Of a DNA stretch of 64,000 nucleotides, positions 30,001 through 42,812 are shown piece after piece. Every line of letters starts with the position of its first letter. Position 1 is the stretch's first letter. Under the pieces are notes generated by a model. The model was not told where the DNA came from and made no database searches. It saw only the letters and a list, made by a program, of their open reading frames with translations. The DNA is taken from the NCBI RefSeq assembly GCF_021347895.1, contig NC_067124.1, forward strand, positions 15,490,521 to 15,554,520. The letters are read 5' to 3'. The position numbers and the translations under genes were made by a program. The DNA comes from Acanthochromis polyacanthus. Taxonomy: Eukaryota; Chordata; Actinopteri; Pomacentridae.

Positions 30001-32769
30001 CTTATGAGGCCACTCTGTCTTCTCCGTATCTGACAAACAATTTAATTTATTGCCAAACACATGCACATCTACGCACAGACGTGTTCCATTCCTGTTTTAG
30101 TTTCTGTAATATTCATTCCTTTCACTGAAAAGGGACACTAAATTCTACTCTGAGCAATGAAATACAACCTGTATGAGAAGACTAAATGACAAAAGGGAGC
30201 AGAAAATTGGCTGGGACTCACACCTGCTTGGAATGATTAAGCTGTGGTGATTCTTTTTTTCCCCTTCCAACAAATGACTGCAGTAGTCGACAAAAGGTGT
30301 TGATTCAGAGGGCAAATTAAGCCTTGAACAGGCAAGATAATGTGCCTGTGATCAATTAACACAGACACAAGGTGTACTGGTTTCACTTTGAAACTTTCAG
30401 GGCCAGCCAACGGGCCCCTTTGTGCCTTTCAGCTGAGCAGCACTAATCATTTCCGTGGCTTGCTTCTAAAGGCAGCCCTGAACTCAGGGTATGGATTTTG
30501 CCTGGGGACTCTCCCCAGGCAATGAACTGACTAGTCAAACATGTTCACAGCAGCCCTAATCTTACTCTAGGACACTGGCTTGACATAAAAGACTATATAT
30601 ATCTTTTTAATTTTTTATTTTTTTACATATTCCCTTTGCCAGGTTTCTTGTTTTGCAACTGGTACAAAATCCAAAAAAATATCTTTCACAATTATTGTGA
30701 GATTAACTATTCTGAGCCCAGACATGTATTGGAAGTCCAAGACAGAGTTTTAGCATTATTCCTCTGTGTTTAGCCTGCTCTAGATGGGCTGAGAGGTCGG
30801 TGTGAAGCAACAGAGACTCCAGTCAACTGTAAGTTTGATTTCAGTCTCTATCCATGTTGTAGCCGTCCAATAATATTTTTAAAAGATATAAAAATACATC
30901 GGTGTAGGCGCAAGGTCAGTGCAGCGTTGTTCTCTTCACAAAACAAAGAGAAAAAATTGACACCTACCATTGTCAAATATTACAAATCTAGCTGCACTGC
31001 ATGTTTATACAAGAGGTTTAATTTGAGATGATCGGGAGTTGAGGTGCATTAGGGAATAATCTCCACAGGGTTACACATTAAACAAGATATTGAACTGAGT
31101 GTAAGCTTTACATACAGTAGGTACTGTCAGCTTACTGTCACTGTGTTTCCTTACACACCAAGTGTATAAGTATTAATCTTGTTTGAGACAGAATACGCAG
31201 GCATAACAGCCAGGCTTTGGTGGGAGGCAGATGATGATATATCTATGAAAGTGTGAAGCTGAAGTAATATGATGTACCTTATAAAAGCTGGCTCCACAGT
31301 GAGGGAGTGCCTTAATCCCCCCTCTAAACCACCCTCTCCATCTCTGAGAGGAGCTGATTTTGCTCTGCTTTGAATCCCCCTCTGTCCTTCTCTCTCTCTT
31401 TGGTTTGTCTTGAAAAGAGGGAGATATCTGCTGCTACTATTTTCTTTTAGATTAACTGACTGATGAGCCTCTTCAAAGCACATCATCCACACCATATGGA
31501 TCATGGCAGATACAAATCGCATATAGGTGTTGGGCCAGGAGATAGTTCTCATAAAACACTATTGTCTGACAGTGTGTCAGGGTGCGGCCTTTTACTGCAT
31601 TAGGAGCCTCATAAACTGGAGATTTGTAATTTGTTTGTAGAATTTGGCAATGCTTAATTTAAAACTTAAAAGGAAGATGTATGTCTGTTGTGAGAACGGA
31701 GAAGAAATTCAACCCACTCTGTAACCATGGCAGTAAGACCAACATAAGCACTTCAGTGCATGACATGTGTTCCTACAATGTAAAATGTGGTGTTACTCTT
31801 GGCTCTAACAGCCTTTTCTGGGGAGAAAAGTAAACAAACACTTGCTTCTCCTACAAATTCTTGTGTTAACTGCAAGCTAATGATATTATATGGAACCTAT
31901 GGCCTTGGTAAAACGTATTACGTATCTGGGCTTGGATGTATCATGCCATGGATTATGGTCCAGCCTCTGGAGGACCACAAACCACATTAACTTGAATTAC
32001 CAAATTTGAACTTTATGCGCAACCGCCCCACGCCCACCTAGCAGGGTTTTAGCATTTTATATGTCATAATCCCCTATTCCCCACTTTCAAAACCCTCGCC
32101 CCTCCTGTGCCGAATGACTATTAGGTTATTGAGAAATTCACCACAGATGTCATCCTTAAGATGAATGTCTCCGTTCTGATGTGTGAGGAATGGAATCTGA
32201 ACACAGCCTGAAAGATGATAGTCGGGGAAAAAAGAAGGGAATGGTCAGCTGTGAAAACACAGACAACACCAGATAAGGCGCTTGTGTTCTGTCCACTTCT
32301 TACAGAGCCAGATCCCGAACCTGGAGGAGTTTATGGGCCCAAAAACAACTTAAGGTGCTAATTATACTGCTACCTACTGCTTCAGACACAGCAAGAAAGA
32401 GAGAAACGGGAAGAACAAGAGAAAATTGATCAACTTAACCCTGTAGATGAAGCATATATCCACAAGTATGTCTTTATTTATGCTTTTATACATTGCATTT
32501 TATACAATATATTGGTAGGAACTCAACTCCTTCTGTCATACAGTCAGTAAATGTTGCCCAATTTAACCAACTGGAGCAGACCAATCTCCTCTACACGATG
32601 CATTCTGTTGACAATTTCAATAATATATAACTACTTTTAAAAATAACCCAAATGTCACAGTTCAAACAGGCAATCAGTGGTCACATAGCTATCCCGCTGA
32701 TCCATATCACTCATTAAGACTGCCCAGTGTGACCTTTATTGATTTGTTTTTTATCTTAAAGACCATTGG
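21072..32769. other. Long non-coding stretch
   Basis: No supported gene. Local features are a CT-rich tract near 22050-22085, facing T and A homopolymers near 22445-22490, a C-rich region at about 26050-26170 and a small CCT repeat at 28681-28699. The largest frames (140 codons + at 24177-24599, 138 codons - at 25713-26129, 133 codons - at 31151-31552) have no domain, no codon-use signature and no flanking splice logic. Confidence 0.4.
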
Positions 32770-32900
32770 GATAGAAAATAAATTCACTGGATACAGGTGA
32801 AAGAAACTGTGCTACAGGTGCTGATCAAAAATGTCTCTGTATGCTGATGATTTGTTACTTTATATGGATCAAATTTCTATTCCACAAGAATGTACCCCAA
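32770..32900 (+). pseudogene. Relic of L1-like reverse transcriptase
   Basis: From 32831 the + strand translates to SLYADDLLLYM followed by a SIPQ-like stretch. The YADD box is the catalytic core of reverse transcriptase, and the flanking SL, LLLY and SIP residues match the usual L1-lineage context. Upstream, in the same frame, weak similarity to the preceding L1 segment is broken by stop codons. Downstream similarity fades within about 30 residues. It is a decayed fragment of a non-LTR retrotransposon with no surviving endonuclease and no intact frame. Confidence 0.55.
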
Positions 32901-34282
32901 GTGGAAACTCCAAGCTTGTTGCCATATTGTTGCATTGCCCATCATATAGAGAGAGTGCGTATGAATGCAGAAACATGACTGCAGAAAACTGTAGAAACAA
33001 AACTCAAAGTGGCATATTAATAGACCACAGTTTATGCATACATTTTGATGTGTTGGGAATAAAGCACGATTTTTGTCTCTGAGGAATACACCCCCCCTCA
33101 GAAATGACTCTCTCGCAATGTTTTCCTCATTATTAAAGAACTGGAATGTGCACTGGGTCATCTTTTAGCTTCTGTTTACAATTACATGCTTCCATGCAAA
33201 CCTGCAGAATATCTTGAACTCACCCACTGGCATCACATCCCATAGTTAAAAATTTAGAGTTCAGACACCCAATTACACCGTTCATCTCGTGCATTTATTA
33301 AAAATGTATCAGAAATTGCACAGGTTGATGTGAAGGCAGGAACATGTGGAATGTAGGCTCACCAAACATGGACAGGCTATTAAATTGTAAAGAGTAATGC
33401 ACAATTTGTCTTCAGATTCTTGCAATCACCGAAACCCACAGTACTAAATGACAAATCAGTACCATTTATGAACTTGTGGATGATTCAAAAATGTAAAATA
33501 AAATCAACAGAAACGCTTATCAAATATCAAAATCAAAATATCAAAATGAGACCCATATCAAATCAAAACCTTTTTTTCACAATCTTTTTCCTTTGAAGAA
33601 AGCTGTATTTAAAAAGTATCTGAATGATTTAGTGGGACTGTCAGTGTACAGACTGTCAAGTTTTTATGAACTTCAATGTGGCGAGAAGATTGGGTTGGTC
33701 TAAAACTAATCAACACATCACAAAAACTTGAAAAAAAAATTGTTAAATACAAATTAACAACACGCACAATTAGGAATGCATATACACACATGAGGTGGGT
33801 TTTTTTGGGGGGGGGTTTGTGCTTTTTGGCTGTGTAATAACATACAACAGATTTTGCTGCATCAATAACCAGACTTCAGGACTGTTAACCTTGCCATGAC
33901 AGTTTGTTAGCATATTTAATCTTCATCTTATCATCTTGACAGTACAGATCTTTGTCTCTTCATACATCAGTTATCAATAGCAGCTGTACAAGCAGACGTT
34001 TGTTTGCTGCACATAGGTAGAAAGCAATGTTTGCAGTATTTAGTTTCAAAATACAAGGTGACGAGAATTGAAAAAGGTTATTAACAGGAGGCATTGGGAG
34101 TATTTTTGTCTGCCTTACTAGTGTATATCTGTATCTTTGTGTGTATATGTGCACATGTTGTGAACATACAATATCTGAATACATGCCTGTTTGTGTGCAT
34201 GTGTGTCCTCCTTCTGTACCCAGAAGTGGAGGTCAGTCCCTTTGGGCAGTTTAACAGACATCAGTTATCCTTTCTTCTTCAG
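32901..34282. other. Non-coding stretch
   Basis: It may contain further unrecognisable retrotransposon debris next to the reverse-transcriptase relic. A T/G homopolymer pair lies near 33799-33817. No supported gene. Confidence 0.35.
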
Positions 34283-34348
34283 GAAATGGATGCAGCCGAT
34301 TACTATCGGAGGATTCATAAATTCTTTAAGGGCAAGTTGAAGTTATAG
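34283..34348 (+). CDS. Possible terminal exon of an unknown gene
   Basis: A strong polypyrimidine tract ending in CAG (about 34266-34282) precedes an open stretch of 21 codons. It starts with the residues EMDAADYYRR, ends in a basic KGKLKL and stops at TAG (34346-34348). The peptide has natural-looking charged and aromatic composition, but I do not recognise the protein. The frame is also open upstream through the pyrimidine tract to 34094, so the acceptor is not forced. It may be chance. No upstream partner exon was found in the window. Confidence 0.2.
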   Translation, partial: EMDAADYYRRIHKFFKGKLKL

Positions 34349-36480
34349 AGGCTGATGAATTCAGTCTGTGAGATGGCTCATGCCAAACGCTCTCTTCCTT
34401 CAACCCTGCCGTCACCCGCAACAGTTGAGATAAAAGGATGAAGGAAGAGTCTGCCTTTTTTTTCAAGTTTCCATCTCTTTTTTTTCTCTCCGTCAGTCTC
34501 CCATCTCCATACTTCCTCCTCATCTTTTCCTCTTATAATCTAAAGACTGTGTCCATTTAGCAGAACTCCTAGAACCAACCCAGGACTTGTTTCCCCTCCG
34601 AGAGCGCTGATAGAATTTTTCCGGCAGAATGTACGGGCACTGTGAGATTGGCCTTGTTCATCTAATGTTACAAACCTATCCCAAAATGGACTTTCCAAAC
34701 AGATAGTCGCCTCCCTGTCCCCGAAGGCCATTATCATTCTTTTAGCTGGTTCTCTCTGCGTTTACATTGGGGCTTATCTGCAAATTTGTGAACTTTTACC
34801 AAATGCAGTCTGTCCAGCAGTTGATGTCCAACATCCTTTTCCACATCAATCACTGTTTTAGTTTCTTCTTTCAAAGCTGTCTGAGGCCTTGATGTTTTTC
34901 TTTTGCAAATGGATATCCAGAGGCAGCCTGGTGTACTGTCCTCTCTTTCTCCCCCTCTATTTCCAAACACTTTTTCCTTGGGTTGTCTTGTGTGGGGTGC
35001 TCACTAACTAAGCCAATCTGGCTACACCCAAGCATGCAGAGGAGTTATCCACCGGTCGGAGCTGTTTATATAAATGAGGACAGTGTGACACCCCAGGGTG
35101 TTTCACAGTGGGTACTATTCCTTCAAAAAAAAAAAGAAGAAGAAGAAGAAAAAAATTGAATCTGTCTGTGTCGCTTGCTCCTCAAAGTCCCTCGCCTTGT
35201 AAATAGATTTTGATGGATACGCTTTCCTCCCTGCCCTCACACTCGCAGTACAAATAATTCTACCACATAAGACTCACTACCCACTTGAGTGTGCACAGCA
35301 CACTGGCAAAAACATATACAAACATACAGAATCAAACGTTGGCCACCTACTAGAATATGATCAAAACAAGTGTGGGAACCCAAGTTAGTCAGAGAATCCC
35401 TTGCCTTCCGCACTCAAAGATGTATGGATTTGGTATTACTGATTGGACGACCTTTAGCTGGAAGAGCTGGAAGAGTGGGAAGTATAGTCTTTTGATGTGA
35501 GCTTCCTGCTGGGCATAGGTTTGTGCACGTAAATAATCTGTCTGGATCATTTGTAGGGTATCACAAGTGGCTGTTCAGACAAAAACAAGAACTTCACATG
35601 AGCAGTTTCATTGCACAAAAAAAGAGTTACACATTACCGAGTCAAACGTGGTCAATACAGAAGACAGTTGTTGAGTATAATTGGAATTCCAAGTGAAACA
35701 ATTTTTCATATTGCTACATTTTTCAAAATATATTAAAAATATTTTAGCTGAAGGTTGCAATCTTTTCTGAAGCCTCACCAATGCAGTGCTCTGACTGGGA
35801 ATATCAAATAAAAAATACTTGTTTTGAGCCGAGATTAAAAAGGGTGATGAAGTGGAAAGCAGCATTTCTTTTAAAGGGAAAGGTGTTGAAATAACAGTCT
35901 GCACAGACAACCTCTTTACACCCGCTGCTCTAATGCCGAGCAAGAGAGAAGAACACCCCGGCTTGATCTGGCCATGTGTGATGACTCTTGGAGGTCAGAC
36001 AGGTTAAATGGTATTTGATTAAAATCAGTAGATGGCCAAGTCTCTCTCTCTCTCTTTCACACGTGCACACACACATGCACACAAGCGCAGATACACAAAC
36101 AGACCCTCCTAGTCGGGCCTGTTGGGAATAAGGAGAAGAAAATAGCCTTCATTCTGCTCTCTCATCTCTTGTTGTGGTTACGACGGGGCTTTGGAAGAGA
36201 AGTGGGGCTGTGGGGGGCTGAAGTGGGGCGGTGAAGTCGACCTGTATGTTTGGCTGGCAAAAAAGGCTTGCCACTGTTTATCAAGCCACGGCAAATCCAA
36301 TTAGCCTGTGGCCTGCCTTCCAACCCTATTAACCTGCTCAGCTGTGAGAGCACTCAACAGCTCCTGCCAATATCTCATTTCTCCCAGCCGTTGATAAGAT
36401 CGGCTCAAGATATTCACTGGGGTTCACTCCAGCTCCATCTCTGATGCTACAGCTGCCACCGAGGCTTTAAAACCATAGCA
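34349..36480. other. Non-coding stretch
   Basis: No supported gene. A short A/GAA repeat is listed separately. The minus frame at 34734-34970 has a charged tail but no recognised family. Confidence 0.4.
35125..35155. repeat. A-run followed by (GAA)n
   Basis: Eleven A residues, then five GAA units and further A residues. It is a short purine tract. Confidence 0.85.
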
Positions 36481-36695
36481 TCTGTCCTGATCTCTCTCTA
36501 CTGCTCTTACTTGCTCACAATCTCTTTCTTTCATTCTCTTCCCTTCTCATTCTCTGTCTTTAACCCAGCTCCTCCGCCATCTACCTGTCACCTCTGTCTT
36601 TTCCCGCCTTCGTTCCATTTTCCTCACTTTTTCCACCTCTCCCAGCATCCTGCCCTCCACCTCTCTCTCTCTCCTGCTCTATCCTCCGTCATGTA
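36481..36695. repeat. Polypyrimidine-rich tract
   Basis: More than 200 bp of mostly C and T on +, with repeated CTCT and TTCC words. It produces a spurious Ser/Pro/Leu-rich frame (36511-36696). Strand asymmetry of this kind can form triplex DNA, but no function is implied. Confidence 0.6.
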
Positions 36696-39600
36696 GCTAC
36701 ACCGAGACAACAAAACAACTAGGACAGTAACTTCCAGGCCCATGGCTTGTTTCCTCCCAGACACCGATCAGGGCGCAGGCCCCACTGTCTGACAGGAGGG
36801 GAAACTGATTTTCCTTATCATGGCCTGCCCACAAAGGGCCAGGCCAGGCCCGCGTGATTAGCATTCCTTGGTGGAGATGTGTCAGCCCTATTTCTATCAC
36901 AGAGACAGATTGAGGCTTTCACTCAGACTGGCGACTGAGTGACACATGGCCCTGACCGCGGGGACAACATTGTTATTTGAGTTAAGAAATCAATTTGTAT
37001 CAAATGTACACTGTAATTTATTTGTTGCCTTTGAAGGGAACCTGGCTAAGATAAATGGGAATGGACTTTCCCCCCCCTCTCCCTTACCTTGAGCCCGAGC
37101 AGATAAAGTTCTTGTGAAGCCCATGATAGTTCTCTGCGTCAGAGTAAAAAGTGACAAACATGTTTAAAGTTGTGCAGTGATCTTTAAATCTCAAAAAGAA
37201 CACCTTGTCGGACATGATAGAACATTTTTACCTCTTCCCTCCCGTCTGTCAGCTGGCTCTGCTGACATCCCGCTTTAGTATTTTTGCTGACATTTCGCTT
37301 TATCGCATACATCTAGCTGCGAATGGAGAAGCGATATTTGTCCCTTTTTAATACTTTTTTTTTCACTTGATTCACAGTGAGCATCCAAGCTCTAAGATCA
37401 AGATGGTCTTTTGGGATTAGGAAGATTAATCTTTTTTTTCATGTCATATTTTAAAGCCTCTGAAACAATATTCATATTCTCTGACGTGCATCCTTTGCAC
37501 AAGAAGGGGCTCCACAGTTCCGCTGATAAAAACTTGTTTATGCCCTTTGTACAAGGAGCATTTTAAAAGTGTTGACAGAATTACTATTTATCACTAAAAT
37601 GAATTGCCTGTGGTACTGAAGTAACTCTTCCCTTAAAACTCTGTTGTTTTGAAGCAGGTATCAGTGTGTTATCACATAAAATAAATATCAGCCTGCAACA
37701 ATTTGATCTGTGTTTGCAGGGTTTTATTGTTCCCAGAAATACATTTTCACTGCTACTGTGTATTATCATACTAAATTAGAACATCAAATTAGAAACTGGA
37801 TTCTAAAATCTTCCATTGTCAATATTTACAGCATGGACTCCATCAGTAGAAAACATTTTCAGATACAGTGCATAGCTGTAGCTCATTTTGTCAACCAAGC
37901 AGTTGCACAAATATGAGCAGGAAATCTGGTTTCATTTAGTCTGCTGCTTCCCTGCTGGCTAAATCTGAGGAACAAATGTCTTCTGCATTATTGTGCCATG
38001 AGGACTTAACACTCAATTCATTGGGGACCACTTGGAATGGAAAACCTCTCAGCACTTCACAATTATTTTACAGATCAGTGCACATTAACTCTTGCAGGTA
38101 ATTGCAGCAAGCCTGGCTCTGTGAGTACAAACCAATGAAGGACACGAGTGTGCTTCTCCCCCCTTGCAACACAGCTGAGATTTCAAATTAATTCCAATGC
38201 ATTTAATCTGTCTGTAGAATCAGATGATTTAGCAGATTACACAGCGTTGCCATTCCTCTAAATTTGTGGAAGTAATTAAAATGTTACATTTTGTATGTTT
38301 GCAAAAAGAAAGCGTTCAATGTTTCAGGAAAATGTGCACATATGCGTCTCTTATAAGCGCTCATCCAATAAGGAGGGAGAATGCAAATAAACATAAAGTA
38401 TATATACATATATCTTGTAACTAACACTTTAAGAATGTATTTCACTTGCACAGAAAAAAGCTCTCTTCATATTAACCATTTGGGAGGAAAGAGGAGGATG
38501 TGACTTATGAAGAATGGCAGAATATCCTATTAACATCAATAAGGGCTTCAACATTTCTCAGAAACTGGAGTAAGAGAGAGAGAGAGAAAAAAGCAGGTGG
38601 CTATCTCTACCTATCAAACATATACAGAGCCTCCAGGCTGACCCAGCATTGCTTCTCAGGTCGGGCTTTTCAGAGGGCCGCAAAGCAGAGCCTGTCCTGA
38701 ATTTCAGTACAAAATTTAGATATGCAAATGTACTCAGAAGGATGCACGATTGAAAAAAGATGCCACGTTGCCTCAAAGCCACATACTCTAAAGCTAAACA
38801 AGATTAGGAAAATTGAATCATTTCAAAAGCTGTGGGCAGAATGTAAACTGGTTAGCATTCTAATCCTCTGGGGCAGGTGACCAGCTCAGCATGTGTACAA
38901 ACACACTGTATGAAGAACAAATGAGACGAGAGCCTGCAACTGTACATCGGCTCATTTGAATGAAATAATACCTGAGTGGTTTCCTACCTGAGAGAAGCGT
39001 TTATTTAGCAGCTTCGCATCAGATGTCCTCGGTAGGCTTCTGGCCACAAATATTATTATAATTTTGGCCTAATTTCCATCCAGGCATTCTCTTGCCATAT
39101 GTTTGCCTGGGGAAGATTTTGTTTGCTTTCGTGCATCTTCAATGGAAGCAAAACGGTCTCTCTCTTTTCTGTGTTTCTTTCTCTTCTTTTTTTTGTTTTT
39201 TATTCATATAAATTGCATTAAATAATTATATATTTATTTTCTCAATCACAGTAATGTCTCTGTATTTATTTGACTTGGGCTTCTGGACTGTACGTCTTAA
39301 TATGAAGCCGCTGCTGGAAATATTAAAGCGCATTTTAGGAGATTCGGTTTCCCACCAATCTAAAAATAGGTGAAATCGATAGCGAAGGTAATTATGGGAA
39401 AACCGATAAACGTGTCCAGATATAACCACCACTTGGAGGCTGCGGTACATTTTGTGAATGGCAGATTAAATTATTTGTACTCACATGGACGTCTCACTGA
39501 CAGAGGAAGAGATCTGCGAAGATCATTCAAACAGTCCCTGACCCACTGACCCTTGGAAAACTCTTACGTAAACAAGTGGCTCTCTAATAAAGTGTCACAT

Positions 39601-40629
39601 TTCAGCTGTTTGTTTTCTCGGAACTCGTCATTCTCCACGTAGAAAAGCTTCGATGTTGCTTAACTGTATAAAAAAAAAACATGTCTGGTAGCACCTTATT
39701 ATACATCTGGAATCTTTAAAACGCTGTGATGGTGTTGGATGTATACGGTCTTATCGGCTGTATTCTGGCTGACCTTTATGCTATGTTCTCAAGGCTCAAC
39801 TCTATATTTGTCATATCAACAGCAGAGTGATACTCTTTCCATGCTGCTCTCAAATGACATTGTGGGAAACAAATCTTGGGTCAACACCGGAGTTAAGGTA
39901 TATTTTGGACACAGAGGCAGGCAGACTTGCGTTGGGTTTTGATTCGACATTACAGACCAGATAAGACGAGTATCTGAAGATTCACATTTTCCTTTTATTC
40001 CAGTTTAAAGGTGCCAAAGAAAGTGATCTCTCCTTTACTCTCTTGTTTGATTTATTCTTTACTGTACCACATTTACAGACAGAACATTAACATGTAATGA
40101 CTGACTGAAGCTAACACAAATGTAATGTAACTGGTATATTTACACCGTCTCAGTACAGATCTTGTTGAAGTGCTGGGGTCAGCAAACAGCGTAATCCCTT
40201 CCATCCCCGTCCCAGACTGACAAACTGATAGATGTTCCCAGCTTTAGAACAGGAAGTCAGTGCCCTCGTTGTTAAAACTGATGACGCCAAGGGTAAACAG
40301 GGTGAGTTCAGAGAGTTGTATTACTTTTCTTTACTTCATTATTTTGTATTTGGAGTATTGTCAACAAAAATGCTTAGTATTACTAAATAAAGGTACAAAA
40401 ATACACTTAAGGTAATAGACTTTATATTATTATTATTTCATATATTAGATTTAAAGATTCTACAGAGCAATTGTATTTTATCCTATAAAAAAATGAGCAA
40501 TTAGAGTGCATTACATGACTCATCTCTCAATAAATAATCGATACCCTAGTGTGACAAGCGGTGTAAACAACCCTTTTTTGCTTCCATATAGCTGTTGTGA
40601 ACTACAGGGTTCATTTGTTGGGCTTCTGA
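36696..40629. other. Non-coding stretch
   Basis: No supported gene. About 36700-37100 and 39000-39140 have a complex, repeat-poor texture like conserved non-coding DNA. Confidence 0.35.
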
Positions 40630-40790
40630 TAATTACCAGCATACTGATATATTACAGGATATTAAATAGGCAGTTCTCTAATGTGTTTCTTTGGTGTGGC
40701 TCCAAAGAAAAGCTAAATCTTCATATGATAAAATCCTAATTGTTGCCAACATTCCTGCAAGATAACTGGCAGGAATGAAATATGTACTGA
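40630..40790 (+). pseudogene. Possible relic of L1-like carboxy-terminal region
   Basis: The + frame ending at 40739 contains FLWCGSKEKLNL. After one stop codon, residues resembling LPTFLQDNW follow. L1-lineage proteins carry an F-[IL]-W-x-G-K-x-P-R-[IL] box and then an L-P-N-F-x-x-Y-Y-W box at about this spacing in their carboxy-terminal part. Order and strand agree with the reverse-transcriptase relic near 32.8 kb, but the two lie far too far apart to be one uninterrupted copy. The similarity is weak. Confidence 0.35.
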
Positions 40791-42589
40791 TGAAGACAGT
40801 TTAAAGACAAATAATTCCTCTCTTTATATCAAATTCTTTCACACACGAATCACCTTCTGCAGACCAAGAACTTCCCTGTCTCAAAACTTTCAACTACAGT
40901 TTGGTATGTTTTGCCAAAATTCCTTCAGAAAATCTTTTCGTACAAACACATCTGTGCGTTTGTTGTCCCCAGGTTCTTCTAAAATCCTATGTCTGTTGTA
41001 GTCTGTGTTCAGGTATAATATTGGATACAATCCAATGTATGCGTTCGAAGTGTCTCTATCAGACTGTGGGCATCTTCTGTAATTAGTTGCTCAATAAGTG
41101 AGACATTTTTTTGATTATTTGTGTCCTCTTTTATTATTATTCTCTAGAAACAGTGATGGATCTGATGAATGCCTTCGTAAAACAGATAATGCTGGTTGGA
41201 TGGTTCTCATGTGTTAATATCAAAACTTCAGAACAAGTTATAACAGTATCAGTGATGGAAGTTAAATGTGCAATTAAAAATATGATTGTCACATTAGTGG
41301 TGTGATAGGCAATACATTTTCAGCACAGTTTAGGAAACAAATGCTGCAACCTTCCTCCTCTATCTTCCATAGTTTGCATACAGTAAACCAGTTGACACTT
41401 GCAAATGCCAAGTCTCTACAGGACACTGACATTATTCTAGCTGAAGCAGCTAAAGCATTCAGTTATCTTAGATCAAGGGAAGTGGGGATATGCAAATTGC
41501 AAAATGAAAGGGATGAGGGTATTTGGAATGAAATCTATCCTTATTTTTGAAAGGCTCCCAAATAGCTAAATATATAGCATCTGAATTCCAATGTGAGACA
41601 AATTCTTGAACACATGAGGTCCAAACATGTGTTCACAATCTGTTTCTCAGCTATGTGACACCGACCTGTCGCACAACTGCAGCCTGGGCCAGTTTTGACA
41701 AGGGTTTTTTAGGTCCTATAAAGCAAAAGGTTGAGTTTTAATACTACATACAGTACATACTTTATGTAGATCACACAGGTGTTTTATAATTTAGAATATG
41801 TAAAATAAAGTTGTTCAAAGGTTTCTTGGCCCAAGTAAAACTGTGAACAAGTTCATGTGATCCTAATATAACCAGAATAACATGCCATCATTTTATGCCT
41901 TGTGACGTTTGACATTTGGTGATTTATTGTTTCATGGACCATATAGTAAGAATCTGGTGGTATGAAAGTTTAAAAAGAGACTCTCCAGCATTTGTAATTT
42001 GCACTACAGATGTCCAACATGGTCAGAATATGCAGTTTCATTTGCTGCAGTGAAACCTGAGAGAAACATAAATGTTTTAATATGCGCGCCTAAAAATAAT
42101 CTGCAACGAGGGAATATGATTCTGCCGACCCCCGTATTGGACCGACTATGTATCCAGCCACCAACCTGTTCGCTGAACCCTGTTAATACCAATGTACTAT
42201 TTCATATATCAAGAGCTTAAAACCATAACTGGGCTGTGCTTTAGAGAGATTTAGTTTGGCTTTGACAAGAAGGGCTCAAATGCCATGCTGCTCACTATTA
42301 ATCCCAAAAACAGATTTACTACTTGTAAGATATTTGGAAAATATTTTGGTAAGTGAAACGGGGAGATGCTAATAGGAAGGGGCAGGGGTGTCACACAATC
42401 ACTGCCTGACAGTCTGCAGTGAAAGTTGGGTCACAGCACAGTGCAGTATATTAACCGAAGAGCCAAGAATGTGTGTGATAAATCTTGCTCAACCCGGTGC
42501 TAAGTGTCACATTGTGTTTATGGTGTACAGATTGCATACTGCTTGTTTTCTCCAAGGCTTGGGCCAAGACAGGCTGCTTTGGCTGGCAG
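40791..42589. other. Non-coding stretch, possible retrotransposon debris
   Basis: Several overlapping short + frames (40901-41550, 41999-42220) show no recognisable domain. A DGSDE word at about 41157-41172 resembles an LDL-receptor class A box, but the surrounding cysteine pattern is absent. Confidence 0.35.
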
Positions 42590-42812
42590 ACAGAGCGGCT
42601 GACTGACTCCACAGAAAGGCTTAACTCTAGCTTTGTTGGGTTGACTTTGTTGCCTTTGACAACCTGGACATCGGGCTATCTGAATGACCACCTGACTGGC
42701 TGACTAAGTAGCGACCCTACAGCCTGATCCACCGTTTTATTTGCTGGTTGGCTCGCTGCCTCAGTGCCTGGCTGGTTGACTGATTGGTTCGCTGGCTGGC
42801 TGTCTGAGTGAG
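42590..42812. repeat. Degenerate CTGG/GACT tetranucleotide repeat
   Basis: Clusters of CTGGCTGACTG-like and GGTTGACTGATTGGTT-like words form a decayed tetranucleotide satellite. Frames running through it are artefacts. Confidence 0.5.

Noticed and set aside
31151..31552. 133-codon minus frame
   Set aside because: No recognisable motif or exon borders.
34734..34970. Charged minus frame as a coding exon
   Set aside because: No family match and no supported splice borders.
41157..41172. DGSDE word after a pyrimidine-rich acceptor, suggesting an LDL-receptor class A exon
   Set aside because: The six-cysteine pattern is absent and stop codons follow in frame.
42590..42812. CRISPR-like or satellite array
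   Set aside because: The repeats are irregular tetranucleotide decay without spacers, and the genome is vertebrate.
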